From assembly GCA_964036665.1 (NCBI GenBank), contig OZ038527.1, positions 24,389,901 through 24,453,900 of the forward strand: a stretch of 64,000 nt of DNA, written 5' to 3'. Position 1 is the first letter of the stretch, and every line of letters starts with the position of its first letter. Shown here piece by piece: positions 44,087-54,960 of this stretch. The notes beneath the pieces were generated by a model. The model did no database searches and was not told the DNA's origin. It was given only the letters and a program-made list of their open reading frames with translations. A program made the translations under genes and the position numbers. Source of the stretch: Gordius sp. MW1 (taxonomy: Eukaryota > Nematomorpha > Gordioida > Gordea > Gordiidae).

Positions 44087-44284
44087 TGTAAAACATTAAT
44101 TTTCTGCTTTTTATAGAGATCTTGGCGGTCTTTTAAATTGATATAATTATATTCCTTTAATTACATTTTGTAAGGTAGATGCTAGTTAAATTATTAAGTT
44201 AAATAACGTTATATATTAATGTGGCTCAAACCTTTGTAACAAGTTATTAACAGAGACAATACAAAAACTAGTAGAAATCAAACC

Positions 44285-45316
44285 CCTCCTTTCTTAGATG
44301 CCAGCCCACCAGGCTTTCTTTTTAATTAAAAACTGCTATTCTTTACCTAAGATAAATCATATCTTCAGGTCATCCACCTCATTTTTAAATCCCAGTGCTC
44401 TATCTATATTCGATCAAAAACTCAAGATGTAGTCAAGGAAATCACAAACCTTTCTTTTACAGGGTTCCAATGGAAACAAGCGTGTCTCCCCACAAAATAT
44501 GGTGGTTTGGGCCTGAGATCACCCCCTCTAGTAGCTTTGTCGGCCTTCATCTCGAGTCGACTTTCAGCCAAACCAATCATCGACAAAATAATCGATCAAC
44601 CAGATCCCTCCACCCAAATCGCTCTCGACATGTGGAGCTCTTTGTCCGACCCTAACACTCCATTTCCTACCATAAACTCTCAAAAAAGTTGGAACACTCC
44701 TCTCTACGACCATGCCCTTAAAACTCTTATTTCGGGCGCTTCGTTTGAGGAGTTACCAGCTTTAAGAAGTTTTGCATCAAGGTCCGGCCACGAGTGGTTA
44801 GAGGCCATCCCAAGTCGGACTCATGACCTTCAACTCTCCAACAACGAGTTCAGGATGGCAGCAGGGCTCCGCCTAGGATGTGATATAGTTGCCTCTCATA
44901 AATGCAACTTATGTGGCTCATCTGTTGGTACAAAAGGCCACCACGGCCTGCATTGCAAATTTAATAAGGCCAGATTTCTACGGCACACATCTGTTAATGC
45001 TCTTAAACAGAAGACATTCAAAAAGGCGGGCTTTCCCTCCCAATTGGAGCCAAATGGTCTTTGCATTAGCGACAAGAAGAGACCTGATCGACAGACCCTC
45101 ATCCCATGGGCAAAAGGGCTATGCCTAGCTTGGGACAACACCTGTCCGGATGCCTTTGCTCCCTCAAACCAAAACAAAGACCCCCTCGTTGATTCTGAAA
45201 GATTAAAGTCCGCTAAATACGCAGAACTTAATTCCTCACTATTTTTATCCCCCATAGTGACCACCACTCTTACAACAATAGGTCCTAAAACCCAAGCCCT
45301 TCTTAAAGAATTGTGA
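44285..45316 (+). pseudogene. Family-Q retroelement, C-terminal half (copy 3)
   Basis: Best-preserved C-terminus of the family. The early part (44300-44480) shows DASPPGF/AHQAFFLIKNC-type text in shifted frames. 44507-45316 is open for 269 codons: GLRSPPLVALSAFISSRLSA, LQLSNNEFRMAAGLRLGCDI, zinc ribbon CNLCGSSVGTKGHHGLHC, RHTSVNAL, EPNGLCISDKKRPDRQTLIP, LAWDNTCPDAFAPSNQN and a C-terminal TIGPKTQALLKEL. The RT palm is missing. Direct repeats of about 46 bp flank the region (44088-44133 and 45484-45530). Confidence 0.75.
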
Positions 45317-45535
45317 CGCCGTAATACCCTTGACAATAGGGAAACTTTTTTCATTAAACAGAAAATCGGAATAATTATTTGTTATTTCAACGCTATCGCA
45401 ATTTTCGAATGTTTACCTCGCATATAATTTTTATAGTTTTCTATAGTTTCATTTAATAAAAAATCGATGCTGAAAAAAAAAATGTAAAACATTAATTTTC
45501 TGCTTTTTATACAGATCTTGGCTGTCCCCTTAATT

Positions 45536-46692
45536 TTTACACTCTTACTCACCAAGTGGGAGGGGGTGATTTGCCCCCCCCCCTTGATTTTTACCCTTTT
45601 TCTCAACAGGGGGGAGGGGGCGATTTGCCCCCCCCTTGATTTTTACTCTTGTCACCCTTATTTTTTGTCCTCTTTCTCACCCGGGGGGGGGGGGGGTGAG
45701 GAGGGTGATTTGCCACCCCCCCCCCCTATTTTTTACCCTCTTTCTCACTGGGGGGAGGGAGTGATTTGCCCCCCCCCCCCCTTATTTACCCTCTTTAGGT
45801 GGCCCCCTGTGTAAAAACCCCCTTTTTCACCCCCTCCCCCTCCCCTTATTTTTTACTCTCTTTTCTCACCGGAGGCCCTCCCTCTCCCCCCCCCCCCCCC
45901 CGAGTGAGAAAAAGGGCAAAAAATAAGGGGGGGCGGGCAAATCACCCCCCTCCCCCCTAGTGAGAAAGAGGGTAAAAAAGAGAGGGGGGGCAAATCACTC
46001 CCCTTTACCCTGGTGAGAAAGAGGTTAAAAATCAAGGGCGAAGCAAATCACCCCCTCCCCTTGGTAAGAAAGAGGGTAAAAATCAAGGGGGGACAATTTA
46101 CCCCCCCCCCCCCCCCCCCCGTCTCCCGGGTGAGAAAGAGGGGAATCGAGCTATAATAGTAAAAAATAGGTTAATTAAAAATTGACTTTAACTTTATTAT
46201 TCATTTAATAAATTAAGCATAAAAATAACACAATTTTATTAATATTTGGCAGAAATATATAATGTTGTATAGGCTTAGCTTAGCCACTTCCAACTAAATT
46301 TTAAAAAATAAGGGGGGGGGCGGGCAAATCACCCCCCTCCCCCCTAGTGAGAAAGAGGGTAAAAAAGAGAGGGGGGGCAAATCACTCCCCTTTACCCTGG
46401 TGAGAAAGAGGTTAAAAATCAAGGGCGAAGCAAATCACCCCCTCCCCTTGGTAAGAAAGAGGGTAAAAATCAAGGGGGGACAATTTACCCCCCCCCCCCC
46501 CCGTCTCCCGGGTGAGAAAGAGGGGAATCGAGCTATAATAGTAAAAAATAGGTTAATTAAAAATTGACTTTAACTTTATTATTCATTTAATAAATTAAGC
46601 ATAAAAATAACACAATTTTATTAATATTTGGCAGAAATATATAATGTTGTATAGGCTTAGCTTAGCCACTTCAAGCTAAATTTTAAAAAATA
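45536..46692. repeat. G/C-tract mosaic with 383-bp tandem duplication
   Basis: 45536-45923 alternates ccccccc and gggggg tracts with ctttctcac and tgatttgcc. 45924-46306 and 46307-46692 are tandem near-copies (cgggcaaatcaccccc, tagtgagaaagagggtaaaa, ttggcagaaatatataatgt). Same sequence style as the core of the foldback elements at 4.3-4.9 and 31.7 kb. No gene; open stretches here are artefacts of low complexity. Confidence 0.8.
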
Positions 46693-46741
46693 AATTAATT
46701 AAAAATTTTCTAAATATTAAATTTATTATTCATTTCATTAA

Positions 46742-48449
46742 TCTATATATATAAAGTAAAGTGTATGTATGTATGTATGTATGTATGTATGTATGTATGT
46801 ATGTATGTATGTATGTATGTATGTATGTATGTATGTATGTATGTATGTATGTATGTATGTATGTATGTATGTATGTATGTATGTATGTATGTATGTATGT
46901 ATGTATGTATGTATGTATGTATGTATGTATGTATGTATGTATGTATGTATGTATGTATGTATGTATGTATGTATGTATGTATGTATGTATGTATGTATGT
47001 ATGTATGTATGTATGTATGTATGTATGTATGTATGTATGTATGTATGTATGTATGTATGTATGTATGTATGTATGTATGTATGTATGTATGTATGTATGT
47101 ATGTATGTATGTATGTATGTATGTATGTATGTATGTATGTATGTATGTATGTATGTATGTATGTATGTATGTATGTATGTATGTATGTATGTATGTATGT
47201 ATGTATGTATGTATGTATGTATGTATGTATGTATGTATGTATGTATGTATGTATGTATGTATGTATGTATGTATGTATGTATGTATGTATGTATGTATGT
47301 ATGTATGTATGTATGTATGTATGTATGTATGTATGTATGTATGTATGTATGTATGTATGTATGTATGTATGTATGTATGTATGTATGTATGTATGTATGT
47401 ATGTATGTATGTATGTATGTATGTATGTATGTATGTATGTATGTATGTATGTATGTATGTATGTATGTATGTATGTATGTATGTATGTATGTGTTAACAC
47501 ATGTTAACACATAAGATAAAAGAAAAAAGAGACATGCATTCAGAAAAACATATGAACTTCTAGAACAAAATACGTCATCAAAATATACCTTCATTTCAAC
47601 ACATATTATCATCATTCACATTATTCAATAACATTCAACAATCACATTATTCAATAACATTCAACAATCACATTCTTCAGCAATACAAACAACAAATCAC
47701 ATATCATTCACACAGCAATTCATCAATATCACATCATTCAACATCACACATTATTATCATCAATTCAGAATTCACAACATTCAACACTTAAGCATTATTA
47801 TTCATATTTCATATATCTTTTAATATACTATTATATTCATGATCCATATATTTTCAATACTTCAATTTTCCATTATACATATTTTCAGTGCTTAATTCAT
47901 TATACATAATTTCAGTATTAATAAATCTTCATAATTTACATATACAGTATGTATGTATGTATGTATGTATGTATGTATGCATGTATGTAAGGGCTAAATT
48001 CTGAAACTTACGGCCCGATTGCGCGAAACTTTACCCGTAGGTTCCCAGGGCGGCCAGGGGTAAAATAGCTTTTTCAGATTCCTAAAATACCTTTTTGTTT
48101 TAAAAATATCGGACATTTCCCGGCCAGTTTCATTTACAGCATCATATACAATAATGACGTCATACATACAAGGCTGAAGTTTTCTCGAATTAGACATTTA
48201 AAAGTATAATAAAAATGTTACAGTATACGGTCAAAATTATTGGGGTTTAACAAACTATTTAAATAAAATAAATAAAATTTAAATTATGCAATTTTTGCCA
48301 TTATTATCACGTGGTCGATCATAGAAGCATATTTTTAATAATTATCCATCCTTCAATTAATTATTTTATTATTCATAACCAACCCATACACTTATAGTAT
48401 TTTCTAGAAATATTGTATATAGCAAAACAACGTTTGCCGGGTCAATTAG
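46742..48449 (+). mobile_element. Non-autonomous Helitron carrying a giant ATGT array
   Basis: Begins 5'-TC (tctatatatataaagt, preceded by A). It ends with a hairpin-like gcaaaacaacgtttgc followed by cgggtcaattag (CTAG-like terminus with one change), then T. Same terminal style as the Helitron at 7009-9763. The interior has no coding sequence; most of its first half is microsatellite, followed by simple catt/acatt-rich DNA and a second short ATGT run at 47947-47988. Confidence 0.7.
46762..47494. repeat. (ATGT)n microsatellite, about 730 bp, 180+ units
   Basis: Uninterrupted tetranucleotide repeat. It generates spurious open frames on both strands (MYVC and YIHT repeats), which are not genes. 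The length in the assembly may not be exact. Confidence 0.98.
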
Positions 48450-48451
48450 TA

Positions 48452-49040
48452 TGTATATAAAAATGTAACTCCATTTTTGTCCTCTAATAACTTCTAAAGT
48501 TCTCCACCGATTGCCATCAGATTTGGTCAGATCATTGCCCTAGCATCTAGATGGTTTATATAATTTTATCAGCCTGCGACAGCCGAACCTTGTTTTTTAG
48601 GAGTGCTTACTGCCATCTAGCTTATTTATCGTTATCGTGCTACTTTTTACCTTACTTTTTTCCACAGTTGTTGTCATTTGTGGCTCAATTTTTTACTCAC
48701 CTACGCCCGTTTTTTTACAATATATAAGGCTGTAACAAATAAACATTCAAGATACCATATAACATCGCCATTTTCTTAAATAAATATAACGCGCGCTTTT
48801 GCAAACATTCTCATGTTTCATTCTTTTTTCGTATTTTTACGAAGTTTAGTTATTAATATTACAAGTACAAAAACATTACTTTAACGTTAAGATGATAAAT
48901 GCAGACAATAGTTAACCGACACATAACTTGCAGTGCTATGAGTATATCCGAATAGTGTATTATTTTATTCGGCGCATTTTGCCTTTTATATTTCATGTAT
49001 TTATATTATATTACTGTCAGCGGATTTTTAACAAATAAGC
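48452..49040 (+). mobile_element. Helitron 5' fragment, tandem to the preceding one
   Basis: tgtatataaaaatgtaactcc and the following 550 bp match the 5' end of the Helitron at 7009-9763 read on its minus strand (ccgattgccatcagatttgg, gttcaattttttactcac-like text, acattactttaacgttaaga). It stops before the Rep region, where an A-tract (49050-49077) follows. Confidence 0.7.
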
Positions 49041-49046
49041 TTTTTT

Positions 49047-49049
<3 letters not shown>

Positions 49050-49077
<28 letters not shown>
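49050..49077 (+). repeat. A-tract
   Basis: About 28 adenines between the Helitron fragment and unit B. It may be the tail of an inserted retrotranscript, or an assembly junction. Confidence 0.7.
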
Positions 49078-49082
<5 letters not shown>

Positions 49083-49804
49083 CCTGGCTACGCGCCTGAT
49101 CTCTGTTCATAATACTCAAACCAGAATCGTTTTAAACACATTTCTCGCTATAACCAGTTTTCGTAATTTTTTTTATTTATTTGATTTTTTTTATATCTAT
49201 ATCATCGTTTTTATACTCACTTTACTTCATTATTATTTTTTGAGACTTCATCTTCTCCTTTTTTCCCCTGAAGATGGACCATAAGTGTCCGAAATATCGC
49301 GTTCCATTTCCCTCTACTCACATTATCAATCCTATTTCACAGTTTTTAAACAACAATTTTCAGATAAATGGATTGACAATTCTTGATCGTATACATATAT
49401 CATTCAATTTTTAAAATAATTGAGTTCATAGTTACGAAATTATGCGTTTTTGCCATTTTTTAAAGATGTATTGACCGAAGAGACAAATCGACAAAGAAAT
49501 GTAATATAACTCTAAGTGGTGAGGAGGCAAATAAAGAGGAAAAACACTTAGGCCCTAGCTTGATTTGATTTATGTTAAATTATCACTTATTTCCCATATC
49601 AAATGTCGAAACAGGCCAGACTTTTGGTCTCCCCTTTCCTGTTCCCTTTTATATGCATATTTAGTGTCGTATATGATAGGAGCTATTACTTTCACCTCAT
49701 TCTCGCTCTCGCTCTTTATCCATCAATCTACTCTAGCTCTTTATCCATCAATCTACTCTCGCCCTATTCTCATAAAATATTTATTTTTTCTTATGCTTTT
49801 AATT

Positions 49805-49991
49805 GGTGCCCTATCAACTCGCCGAAAACAATCTCGCCGAAAAATAATGTCCCACAGCTAGAAAAAAGTCCCCAAGCTTATTAACCCTAACTTATCAACC
49901 AATCACAAATTTGGGGACATTTTGGGGGCATTTTTTTAGCTGGGGGACATTATTTTCGGCGAGATTGTTTTCGGCGAGTTGACGGGCCACC
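49805..49991. mobile_element. MULE-type MITE with 9-bp TSD
   Basis: Inverted ends of about 55 bp (ggtgccctatcaactcgccg against the complement of the right end, then aaaacaatctcgccgaaaa). Target duplication cttttaatt at 49796-49804 and 49992-50000. Unit A at 21836-21846 (actttttaattg) is the empty site. The 9-bp duplication and long inverted repeats are typical of Mutator-like elements. Confidence 0.8.
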
Positions 49992-50655
49992 CTTTTAATT
50001 GTTAAAATAAAATGATCGAGAGTCCCTCGCTCTTGTTAACAGAGATGGTGTTAGCGAACGAGGTACAGGAATTAAAATACGCACGTGTAAACAATTTATC
50101 ACGCGTAGACAATAATAAGCGGGGAGGTAAAGATATAAGCTTGTGCACGGTCATATATAATTTTAGCAAACATGCTCATTAAAGCTTGAAAACATCATTT
50201 AAGATTTACTCAAGTAATACCGAAGTGAACTAAGGATTGATTAAGTACATTTTCGCAAAATTGCCTAAGTTAACAATTCGCGAAGACTAGAAAGCGAAAA
50301 GAATATTCTTACAATAAGGCCAAAAACTATGACCATAATGCCTGAAAAATACATTTAGTAATAAAAATAAAATATCTAGGTTTAAACACTCCTTATATTT
50401 TTCTCTTTAGAAAACCTTTATTAGAAAATAAACTAACAAAAAAGAAACAAAATATATATCTTATCAATATATTTATGAAATAAAAATGAGTTTTTTTATT
50501 AGAACTCTTAGAGTTAAATCGCGAGTACAATAATTGTGTGTGATAACAAGAGTTAAGGTCGATTGATATTTATTATAATTCAATATATGAATTTCTCATC
50601 ACAAATAAATTGATTTTAAAAGGATATATAAATAATTACAATTATCGGACTCAAG

Positions 50656-51441
50656 TTAATGAATATTTGATGAATTATATAATATCTTTACCATGTTTAA
50701 AATATTTTTATTATCGAAAAGATCGCCTATTAGCTTTTTTTGGCGTCGATACAGCAGGAGTAAATATACATTTGAGGTTACATCTATAGCCGGTGCCATT
50801 TCCATATGGATTGTTAGTTGCAATGTTTTATTTTTACTAAGTTCATTCAACGGCCCAATCTTTAATCTTAGAGCTGACATTCTAGTTTGGTCTGTATTAT
50901 TAAAACTAATTAAGGAGCCATTAAGAATAAACATGTTTTTGGTATGGCCACTTTCAGGTATTTTTAGGGATATATCAAACATACTATCATTTTTTCGCTT
51001 TGTTTGTCCCATCATCATGTATAAACAAGCTTCACTAATAGTCACATTATATTCCTCTAATTGTATTTTTACGTGGTAAATATTTTCAGACGGTTTTGTA
51101 ACGTTGCCTAATAGACATGAGTTAATAAATTTTTATTATACCTGTAAACACTTTAGCCCGATCAAATTTAGGTTGCCTGCATAAATGTTTAGCTCTTTCT
51201 GTAATAGGATAACTTGTGTTTAAATCATATAATTCATGCTGTAGATTATACAAATTCGTTAAGATTTGGAAATCTACGTTGTTCTTCAAGTCATTATTCT
51301 ATGGGTAAAAATAGTTTCTTTTACTTTTCTTTACACGCACAATTGAAACAAATATCGAAAAGTTTTATTGCAAACCTGGGGTGGTTGACACGTACAAGTT
51401 GTCGCTTTTAGTAATGTTACGTATATCAGTATTATCCTCAT
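50656..51441 (-). CDS. Predicted secreted 224-aa protein, three exons (paralogue B)
   Basis: Exons 51441-51376, 51298-51142 and 51107-50656; GT-AG introns of 77 and 34 nt. The lengths of all coding exons (66, 157, 452 nt) are identical to paralogue A. Signal peptide MRIILIYVTLLK plus ATTCTCQPPQ; an alternative upstream ATG lies at 51453. Conserved blocks are FQILTNLYNL, TSYPITERAKHLCRQPKFDR, ISEACLYMMMGQTKRKND, GSLISFNNTDQTRMSALRL and IHMEMAPAIDVTSNVYLLLL. Substitutions relative to A are scattered, and no stop or frameshift has accumulated. Frames and splice sites preserved in both copies argue for selection. No family is recognised; see A for a tentative fold comment. Confidence 0.65.
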
Positions 51442-51551
51442 GTTCTGATACATATATAATAATAAAAATAATATAATAAACAATTAGTTAACTAATATAT
51501 GTTTTAAATCTAATTAAACTATTAATTGCTATGCAATTTATGGGTAATTCA

Positions 51552-52866
51552 TAGTGTTTCGATCTCGTCTCGGTCTCAAATCTAAAATCTCGTCTCGGTC
51601 TAGAAAAATCTCGGTTTTCTTGACTTGTCTCGACTTTTTTAAAAAATTACGAAATAAAAATTTCTCATGTTTTATTAAAATATTAAATAAGTGTTCAATT
51701 ATCCAAATGGCAAACCTTTGTATTTTTGAAAAACCTTGATACACAAATCTCAATGACAATATAAAGATATGAACTAATTCCAAAAGTAAATTTGAAATAT
51801 GGTACGTAAGGACCATACCATCATTGGGCCTTAATTTTTGCACTTAATGGTTGTGTTTATTGAAATTTTTGAGATTCTAGTTTAAACCAGTACTCTTGTT
51901 AATTTTTTAGAGATGAAACTTCTAGGTACTAAACATACTAATTGATTACACGAGTCAACAAATAATGGTCTTGTGTAATCAACTTGGAAACCGTCAACAT
52001 ATTCTGATAGAGTTTTTTATGGTGAACAGAAATATATTTTTTCGTTTTTTTCCTATACGTCAGTTTTTGAAATATTTTAATTCAAAGTTGCGAAAATGAC
52101 CGTTTGTGGCCATTTTTGACGCTCTACAGGGCAAAATTAGATAGCTAAAATTTTTTTTAGACTTCTAAGTGGTAGAACCAACTTAGGGTAAAACATTAAG
52201 AAATGATTATTACCCCTAGTTTTATTACTTTTTCATATATATCAAAAGTGCAATTAGTCCCTATGCGAAATCGCGGCAGTCTTTGAGCCTATCTAATTAG
52301 GTTATATGATGTGTGGTATGTGTGTAGTGCGTAATACGAGCTATTACTACTACTACGCCTCTCACCCTCCCCCCTCCTTACTATCAATCTCCCCTTTCTA
52401 ATCTCAAGTTAAAGGATTTTTAAATAATAATAAAGGATTATTAAATTTATAATTACCGCATCATGCAGGATGAGAAACTACAGAATTCAAATATAATAAT
52501 AATTATATCTCCATCATAACTCATTTAAGTCTAAAACTGTAACATCTAATGTAGTTAAGTATAAAAATGTGTGATAACTATATTGCTAAATTATACACAG
52601 ACCCTAAGGGCTATCCATACTTAGCTGTAATTGCCAAATTTTAAACTTTTTGCAAAAATATATCATATCACTTAGGCGTTATTTTAATATCAAATATATT
52701 CCTACCATGAAATTAAAGTAAACAATAATATACAGGAATCTAATGATCATTAGAAAGCCGAAATCTCGCCGAAAAAATCCGTATCGTCTCAAGCTAGGGT
52801 CAGTTTTTCGAATTCTCGTCTCATCGAGAAGATACCGAGATTTTTCTCAATTTTTGCGCATCATTA
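51552..52866. mobile_element. hAT-like non-autonomous element with CTCG-rich ends
   Basis: Target duplication gtaattca (51544-51551) against ataattca (52867-52874). It begins tagtgtttcg and ends gcatcatta. Both ends contain tctcgtctcggtctc-like text (51560-51640 and 52760-52850). Unit A at 30030-30060 lacks it and is the empty site. No transposase recognised inside. Confidence 0.65.
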
Positions 52867-53815
52867 ATAATTCATAGTATTGAATCATTCTTAATCATTA
52901 ATATTAAAATAGATGCATGTTAATAAACTGGATACATTTAAAATAACCACAATTAACTTAACCAATTAAATGTTTAACCATTATTGCAGGCATCACCAAT
53001 GCATTATAGACATTATATAGAGTGCCGCACTAATTAATTTGAAACCCATCATTTATTCAGCTTAATCATTTGTCAAGACCAAACGTCAAACTATGTATTA
53101 TAAAACATTCTTTTAAAGCTTCAAACGCTTGGTCGCCTCGTAAATAGTTCATACGATTTAATAAGGGCAGTCGTTGATGCCTAAAGAAAATTTTATCAAT
53201 TTTTCCCTTTAATCTTATTAAATTAAATATGAATTAAAATATGCGCCCAAATATTTAATTTTAGCACTATCAAACTTTCAAATTATTAATTTTAATAAGT
53301 GCAAAATAATATATGTAAAAACAGTATTATCGAGCAATAATTATATAAATGGTGAAATCATACCGTCTTCGATGGGCGAAGGATTATAAAATTTTGGACG
53401 CGATAGTGATAAAAATTATACAAAAATAAACGGAGCTAGGAAATCGTTACTTATATTTTCCTATTTATTCCCAACAACATCGTACCCTTTTAATGCTATA
53501 CCGTACCGTATACACAACTAATTATGAAAAGCCACGTCACCTCTTACGTGGAAAAGGTACAGGGGATATCAGCTAAAGCACCCTTTTTATATTTTGTAAA
53601 TTACTCAAAATTTAAACAAATTTTATGCTAATACTAAATGACATTTTCATATGAATGAGTAAATATATAATTTTGAAGAATTTAATGATATTTAAACTCA
53701 ACTTAAAGAGAGATGATCACCCTGGATCCAGACGGGGGTTATCGTTTCCTTTTTACTCATTCAGCATGGTGCTTGATTTCTACCAAAAAATTAACATTTT
53801 ATCCCAAGAACAAAG

Positions 53816-54437
53816 GTTTTTTGAAAAATAAAATCAGCCTAATATCGTAATTAAGTTCTCATTTATCTTATTTTATAAAACTATAAGCTCTTTATTCTTT
53901 AGCAATAGCACATGCACATAAGTTATTTATACATTTTTGATTTTAAATAAGATAGGACACCTTAGCCTAATTTAAAGGACACGTCGACTTCGATGATTCT
54001 CGCTATTAAGCGAGATAAACCCTGCTACAAAAAATATTAAATGTGATGCTATAATATTTTTGCTTAATAAGTATTGTGGACAAGAACATTTTTTGTGAAA
54101 TAAGTATATAAATATTGGTTAAAAAATTTTGTCTAAGCCTTTTTAATTGCTATGCAATTTATGGGCTCGTTTTTGGTTGTCCGTTGATGTCCTCCCTATC
54201 TATTTGCATTGGGTTTATTAGGTTATCGATTTTTTAAATTAATGCATGAGAAAGAGGTGCCCCACCCCTCATCTCTATCTCCCTCGCATTCGGGCGGGGT
54301 CGGGTTTTAATTGCTACGTTAAATTAATGCATAAGTATATCTATTCGTTTTTGAATTGGGTAACATTGATATTAATTGCTATAATTACCCTATGCCCTCC
54401 ACTACAAGGGTTTGGGTTAGAATCTCGGAGTTTTTTA
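53816..54437. other. Intergenic, no gene
   Basis: AT-rich; nothing recognisable. Confidence 0.4.
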
Positions 54438-54960
54438 GACTCTTATGATTGTTCTTGTTACTACCATTAATAATAAGACTTTTTGGCCGTCTGCTGGCTG
54501 CTGACCAATAAAAAAATGACCATTGGCCAAAATGTGAATCCAAGTTTCTTTTTTCTTTTTTTTGACTATTATGATTGTTCCTGTTACTACCATTGCTAAT
54601 ACGACTTTTCGGCCGTCCACTGGCTGCTGACCAAAGAAAAAATGACCATTGGCCAAAATGTGAATCCAAGTTTTTTTTTCTCGTTTTTTTTGACTATTAT
54701 GATTGTTCCTGTTACTACCATTGCTATTATGACTTTTTGGCCGTCTGCTGGCTGCTGACCAATGAAAAAAATGACCATTGGCCAAAATATGAATCCAAGT
54801 TTATTTTTTCGTTTTTTTTTGATTATTATGATTGTTCCTGTTACTACCATTGCTATTATGACTTTTTGGCCGTCCGCTGGCTGCTGACCGATGGAAAAAA
54901 TGACCATTGGCCAAAATGTGATTCCAAGTTTTTTTTTCATTTTAGTTTTGACTATTATTT
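54438..54960. repeat. Minisatellite, about 127-bp unit, four copies
   Basis: Units begin near 54438, 54563, 54690 and 54820 (tattatgattgttcctgtta, ctttttggccgtc, tgaccattggccaaaat). Units are 125-130 bp and highly similar; variable T/A runs cause the length differences. Open frames on both strands merely follow the repeat. Confidence 0.9.

Larger units (their letters stand above)
49080..53815. repeat. Duplicated unit B
   Basis: Matches unit A (21395-22088 plus 28788-31110). Differences are discrete insertions: about 240 bp at 49134-49394 (with cctgaagatggaccataagt, a LINE/SINE tail-like motif), a MULE-type MITE (49805-49991) and a hAT-like element (51552-52866). It carries paralogue B of the secreted-protein gene and lacks the Gypsy composite present in A. 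Confidence 0.85.

Noticed and set aside
45518..46035. Open frames in the G/C-tract mosaic
   Set aside because: Low-complexity artefact, no domain.
46730..47615. Long open frames on both strands in the ATGT array (240-290 codons)
   Set aside because: Pure consequence of a tetranucleotide repeat without stops; no protein evidence.
49260..49310. cctgaagatggaccataagt as part of a gene
   Set aside because: Resembles the 3' tail motif of LINE/SINE elements and occurs within an insertion absent from unit A.
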